From positions 1 to 7,770 of the forward strand of contig JAOTUD010000103.1 in assembly GCA_029864065.1 (NCBI GenBank): a DNA stretch of 7,770 nt, written 5' to 3'. The number at the start of each line of letters is the position of its first letter. The stretch's first letter is position 1. Source of the DNA: Gammaproteobacteria bacterium (GTDB lineage Bacteria; Pseudomonadota; Gammaproteobacteria; GCA-001735895). Shown here in pieces: positions 5,151-7,770 of this stretch. Below the pieces are notes generated by a model that was not told the origin of the DNA, searched no databases, and saw nothing but the letters and a program-made list of their open reading frames with translations. Made by a program: the position numbers and the translations under genes.

Positions 5151-5813
5151 TTAATCAGCCGCGAAACAATACAGGAAACCGGCGCCTCCGGTGCCTCTCA
5201 GATTATCCTGGCTACAGCCGCGCGAGCCGTGGGCCGAGGTCCACGAGGTATTGCCGCCGCCGTGGCGGTCGTGGTGGCCGACCTGTGCGCTGCCCGCGCC
5301 ATCGGCGGAACTGGTCCAGTTGCTGCAAGTATGGTCTCCCTCTTCCCATGGAAAATACGCAGTACCGTCATCCTTTGATCCGGTCAGTATGTCATGCTCG
5401 TTTGGCTTGTCGCCACGCCCCTTGATCATATTGCCATATTCATCGAGTGCCGTACGTTTCAAGATATTCGGGTTCAGGTGTAACTGGTCGAGATCGCTCG
5501 CAATCAGCTCGCCGCGGGCATTATACCAGGGTCCCATGCCAATCCGGTCGCGGGCTGACATGCCGCGCGTCTTGCCGTCCGTCGATTGGGTACTCAGGTA
5601 AGCGCGCCAGGTACGGCCCGTGGAACCGGCCGCTTTCGCCAGTTTGGCGCAATGCGCGTCGGCGCCGTCGAGTCCGCCGAGGTCCCCCCCGTTACCGATA
5701 CTTTTGCTAGTGACGAAAAAGCCCATCGGGTGCTCACCCGCAGCCTGCGCGCCCGAAACTATCAGGAACAGGGTCGCAACGATGGATAGGATGGTTGATT
5801 TGATTGTATTCAC
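5151..5813 (-). CDS. Secreted endostatin/C-type-lectin-like fold protein
   Basis: The product has 220 residues. The start is GTG 5813-5811, supported by GGAGA about 7 bases upstream and by the signal peptide that begins there: basic N-end, hydrophobic core 'ILSIVATLFLIVSG' and AQA site, with cleavage after about Ala24. The mature protein has 'GGLDGADAHCAKLAKAAGST' (46-65), 'TWRAYLSTQ' (68-76), 'ARDRIGMGPWYNARGELIAS' (87-106), 'NEHDILTGS' (138-146), 'CSNWTSS' (163-169), a His-rich 'GHHDRHGGG' (179-187) and terminal 'GAGFLYCFA'. Four cysteines (55, 163, 200, 216) have the order and spacing expected for nested disulfides 55-216 and 163-200, as in endostatin. Bacterial relatives are often labelled 'lectin'. 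It acts in the periplasm or outside the cell. The ligand is unknown, and sugar binding is not proven. Confidence 0.8.
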   Translation of the reverse strand: MNTIKSTILSIVATLFLIVSGAQAAGEHPMGFFVTSKSIGNGGDLGGLDGADAHCAKLAKAAGSTGRTWRAYLSTQSTDGKTRGMSARDRIGMGPWYNARGELIASDLDQLHLNPNILKRTALDEYGNMIKGRGDKPNEHDILTGSKDDGTAYFPWEEGDHTCSNWTSSADGAGSAQVGHHDRHGGGNTSWTSAHGSRGCSQDNLRGTGGAGFLYCFAAD

Positions 5814-5883
5814 GATTTGTCTCCGAGGCCGTGGATTATGTCTGCCCCGGCTGGGACTGCACTAACCCCCGAGGATTGAGCAG

Positions 5884-5912
5884 ACTCTATGATCCCCTCG
5901 AGGCGACGTCAA
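5884..5912 (-). promoter_or_regulatory. Sigma-70-like promoter of the lectin-like gene
   Basis: On the minus strand TTGACG (5912-5907; 5 of 6 matches to the -35 box) precedes TAGAGT (5889-5884; 4 of 6 to the -10 box) with the ideal 17-base spacer. Transcription would begin near 5877, giving a leader of about 64 bases before the GTG. This is the best promoter match noted in the window. Confidence 0.6.
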
Positions 5913-5915
5913 TAT

Positions 5916-5948
5916 CGCAATTTTGCATGCTTTCCGTGCAAATTTGCG
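5916..5948. promoter_or_regulatory. Paired palindromic operator-like site
   Basis: CGCAATTTTGCA (5916-5927) and TGCAAATTTGCG (5937-5948) form an inverted repeat with 11 of 12 matches and a 9-base spacer. The right arm contains the perfect palindrome GCAAATTTGC (5938-5947), and the left arm a near-copy, GCAATTTTGC (5917-5926). The two copies are 21 bases apart, about two helical turns, so a pair of dimers could bind one face of the DNA. The site ends 4 bases upstream of the -35 box, a usual place for an activator. The regulator is not identifiable here. Confidence 0.55.
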
Positions 5949-5968
5949 ACTGCGACTGCGCCTGCGTG
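5945..5968. repeat. Short hexamer repeat (4 units)
   Basis: TGCGAC, TGCGAC, TGCGCC and TGCGTG follow one another, overlapping the last bases of the operator-like site. The last two units are degenerate, so this may be chance or a worn microsatellite. Confidence 0.4.
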
Positions 5969-6400
5969 TCGGCTGTGTCCGGTCGAAGGGGCCCTCCTTT
6001 GCCGGACCGAGAAGTTACTGCTTCGGATCAGGAAGAAGAATCTGTAGTTGGGATCAGATCTTCGACATTGGCAAGAGACTACATGCCGACCAAAACCGAA
6101 CCGCAACTTTCAGTGCTCCCGGATTTCGATGTGACAGCTAACTTACGTCGACGGTGAGCGTGATAATGGGTGCCAGCGTGGTAACAGGTACCAGAGAGCA
6201 ATTGTTTCTCCAGGCAAATTAAACCCTGGCTTTCCTGGCATGCCCGGCCTCCCTGTCTGCATATTCAAAAAGGCTGAACGACTATGTTAGATCTGCCGAA
6301 TATTACAAAAAATTGGGCTCTGACACCGGTTTCCTGCAATAGAACAGGTCGGTTCCGGGCGCTTAAAAATAATTAGTCAAACCTGTTTGGGAATATGACG

Positions 6401-6445
6401 ATGAAAGTATTTACCAAACCTGCCATGGGATTGTGCGTCGACTGA
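6401..6445 (+). CDS. Tiny open frame, possible leader peptide or gene stump
   Basis: ATG at 6401 follows GGGA (6389-6392) by 8 bases and encodes 14 residues, MKVFTKPAMGLCVD, before TGA at 6443. An in-frame ATG at 6395 is too close to the GGGA. The start resembles the beginning of an exported protein, so it could be the stump of a deleted gene, a leader peptide, or chance. The octamer CAAACCTG occurs at 6378-6385, just before its ribosome site, and again inside it at 6415-6422. I do not recognise it. Confidence 0.15.
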   Translation: MKVFTKPAMGLCVD

Positions 6446-6458
6446 AGACGTAAGAATC

Positions 6459-6476
6459 TCCGCTCGCCCTGGCGGA
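6459..6476 (-). terminator. Weak hairpin after the diguanylate cyclase gene
   Basis: Directly beyond the stop codon the minus strand reads TCCGC, an 8-base loop, GCGGA, then GATTCTT. The 5-bp stem and poor T-run make it a doubtful terminator, listed because it is the only candidate at this gene's end. Confidence 0.2.
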
Positions 6477-7770
6477 TCAGCTGGTTTTATATCTTGGAAT
6501 GTCGCTGACTTGACCGTGCTCGACGACCCGGTTACGGCCGTTTTCCTTGGCGCTGTAAAGGGCGTCGTCGGCCATACGATAGATCAAGTCCATATCGGGC
6601 GATTGATCGGCTTCGTGGTGGTAGGTTTTGATGCCGACAGAAATGGTTACGTAGGGTGAAACCTGGTTATATTCATGTTCAATTTTCGCGCCTTCGACCG
6701 ACTTGCACAGCTTTTCGGCAATCGCGCATACGTCCGCGCCGCGATCCACGCTGACAATTGCGGCGAACTCTTCGCCGCCGACACGGAACACAAAGTCGCC
6801 CGCGCGGCGCATGTTTTCCTTAAGCAGGCGTGCAATAGCCTGTAACGCCTCATCGCCTTGCTGATGGCCGTAGTTGTCGTTGAAGGGCTTGAAATAATCG
6901 ACGTCGATAATCATCAGGCCGAGGTATCGCTTCTCCCGAGCGGCGCGTGCCAGTTCCTGCGGGAACAGCGTGTTGAAATAGCGTCGGTTGAACAACGAGG
7001 TTAATTCGTCGGTAATCGAAAGCTCCTCGGCGCGCTTCTTGTCGGTGATATCCTCGCGGATCGCGGTATAACCGGAAATTTCACCCTGGTCGTCGAAAAC
7101 CGGGGAAATATAAGCCTGCACCCAGTAATAATCACCGTTCTTTTTCTTGTTCTTGATCTCGCCCTGCCAGGTTTCGCCCCGTGTAATCGTGCGCCACAAG
7201 TCCTGGTAAAGCGATGCGGGCATGTCGGTGTGCCGTACGATGCTGTGATTTCGACCGATTAATTCCGCTTCGCTGTAGCCGGATATTTCGCAAAACGCGG
7301 CGCTGGTCGAGGTTATGGTTCCGCGACGGTCGGTCGACGAAGTAATTATATGGCGATCAACGATATCGATGTAACCGACCAGCTTTTTATTAACGCATTC
7401 GAGACTTTGATGCGCGTCATTCAGTAATTTCTCGGCCTCGATGCGCCTGCCTATCTCGTTCGACAGGCGGCGGTTCCAGAACAGGATGAGCGCGATCAAC
7501 AGGGCAACTGCGGCCAGGATCTTCCACATCAATGCATAATTGAAGCCAAGTTCGTAGCGAAGTTTTATCCAGTTGCGGTAAATCTGGTCGCGCTCCTGTT
7601 CGGAGATGGAGTCGAGAGCTTTTTGCAGGATGGGTAAAAATTCGAGCTTTTCCTTGCGCACTGCCATCGATAATTCGTATTTGTATGGCGTGCTACCTGA
7701 TATCTTGATGTTGGTCAGGCCCTCGCGTTTGATTACATGGCTGACCGTGGCGATATTGCCGATATAGGCG
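6477..7770 (-). CDS. Membrane diguanylate cyclase: SBP-TM-PAS-GGDEF, 5' end outside window
   Basis: The frame stays open to the right edge (430 residues visible), so the ATG at 7667 is internal. Visible residues 1-72 ('YIGNIATVSHVIKREGLTN', 'PYKYELSMAVRK', 'LQKALDSISEQER') are the end of a periplasmic solute-binding domain (SBP_bac_3). A TM segment follows at about 78-98, then a linker helix. A PAS/PAC domain spans about 134-244, with 'HSIVRHTDMP' and 'WQGEIKNKKKNGDYYWVQAY' resembling the FAD-type PAS of Aer. The GGDEF domain (about 250-418) has 'IIDVDYFKPFNDNYGHQQGD' and intact active-site GGEEF (331-335). R322-A-G-D325 is a complete RxxD inhibitory site. It should make cyclic di-GMP from GTP at the inner membrane, controlled by a periplasmic ligand and perhaps redox state. 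The ligand and the FAD are inferred. Confidence 0.92.
   Translation of the reverse strand, partial: AYIGNIATVSHVIKREGLTNIKISGSTPYKYELSMAVRKEKLEFLPILQKALDSISEQERDQIYRNWIKLRYELGFNYALMWKILAAVALLIALILFWNRRLSNEIGRRIEAEKLLNDAHQSLECVNKKLVGYIDIVDRHIITSSTDRRGTITSTSAAFCEISGYSEAELIGRNHSIVRHTDMPASLYQDLWRTITRGETWQGEIKNKKKNGDYYWVQAYISPVFDDQGEISGYTAIREDITDKKRAEELSITDELTSLFNRRYFNTLFPQELARAAREKRYLGLMIIDVDYFKPFNDNYGHQQGDEALQAIARLLKENMRRAGDFVFRVGGEEFAAIVSVDRGADVCAIAEKLCKSVEGAKIEHEYNQVSPYVTISVGIKTYHHEADQSPDMDLIYRMADDALYSAKENGRNRVVEHGQVSDIPRYKTS

Larger units (their letters stand above)
5814..6476. other. Long gene-free region upstream of the lectin-like gene
   Basis: These 663 bases separate two minus-strand genes. 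The left end (5814-5968) is the leader, promoter and operator-like region of the lectin-like gene. From about 5970 to 6370 I see no gene: a 117-codon plus-strand frame (5804-6157) overlaps the promoter region and shows no motif. A short CCAGG/CCTGG stem (6210-6229) and a weak hairpin around 6322-6352 are present. At 6401-6445 there is a tiny open frame with a ribosome site. The region is long enough for an unannotated small RNA, but no U-tailed hairpin marks one. Confidence 0.55.

Noticed and set aside
5804..6157. A 117-codon plus-strand frame.
   Set aside because: It overlaps the start, promoter and operator-like site of the lectin-like gene, has no ribosome site and shows no domain.
7665..7667. 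ATG at 7667 as the start of the diguanylate cyclase.
   Set aside because: The frame remains open to 7770 and the upstream residues (YIGNIATVSHVIKREGL) belong to the solute-binding domain.
1..7770. A defence island, secretion, biosynthetic or CRISPR system.
   Set aside because: No repeat-spacer pattern and no nuclease, toxin-antitoxin, synthase or mobile-element gene was seen. The genes are ordinary chromosomal ones.

Overview
The window looks like a piece of a gammaproteobacterial chromosome of moderate GC content. It is probably an environmental lineage outside Pseudomonas, but it shares a locus with Pseudomonas. The strongest clue is a plus-strand run of small membrane protein, MscS-like CmpX protein and SigX-type ECF sigma factor, which matches the crfX-cmpX-sigX gene order of Pseudomonas. 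Family names rest on motif recognition and remembered family sequences; no database search was run.

Layout. (1) Positions 1-700, minus strand: the N-terminal 233 residues of a DUF21/CBS (HlyC/CorC, CNNM-type) membrane protein that runs off the left edge. (2) 701-985: a divergent intergenic region with a short tandem repeat. (3) 986-2787, plus strand: the crfX-like, cmpX and sigX genes. A 15-bp RNA hairpin lies between cmpX and sigX. (4) 2836-3036: a decayed C-terminal fragment of a GNAT acetyltransferase, where Pseudomonas has oprF. (5) 3241-3300: a perfect 21-bp inverted repeat. (6) 3331-4746, minus strand: an intact amidase-signature hydrolase. (7) 4747-5150: an intergenic region full of palindromic repeat sequence. 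(8) 5151-5813, minus strand: a secreted four-cysteine protein of the endostatin/C-type-lectin-like fold. It has a good sigma-70-like promoter and a paired palindromic operator-like site just upstream. (9) 5814-6476: mostly gene-free. (10) 6477-7770, minus strand: a membrane diguanylate cyclase (periplasmic solute-binding domain, TM, PAS, GGDEF) that enters from the right edge.

How the genes fit together. The crfX-cmpX-sigX unit is the one clear functional group: a mechanosensitive-type membrane protein and a small membrane protein encoded with an envelope-stress ECF sigma factor that has no adjacent anti-sigma gene. The remaining genes appear to be separate transcription units. The DUF21 protein (ion or polyamine transport), CmpX (mechanosensitive type), the exported lectin-like protein and the periplasm-sensing cyclase all concern the envelope, but a shared pathway cannot be shown from the sequence.

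I see no CRISPR array, prophage, complete insertion sequence, tRNA or rRNA, and no convincing new defence or biosynthetic system. The best leads are the sigX leader hairpin, the twin-palindrome control region of the lectin-like gene and the endostatin-like protein itself.
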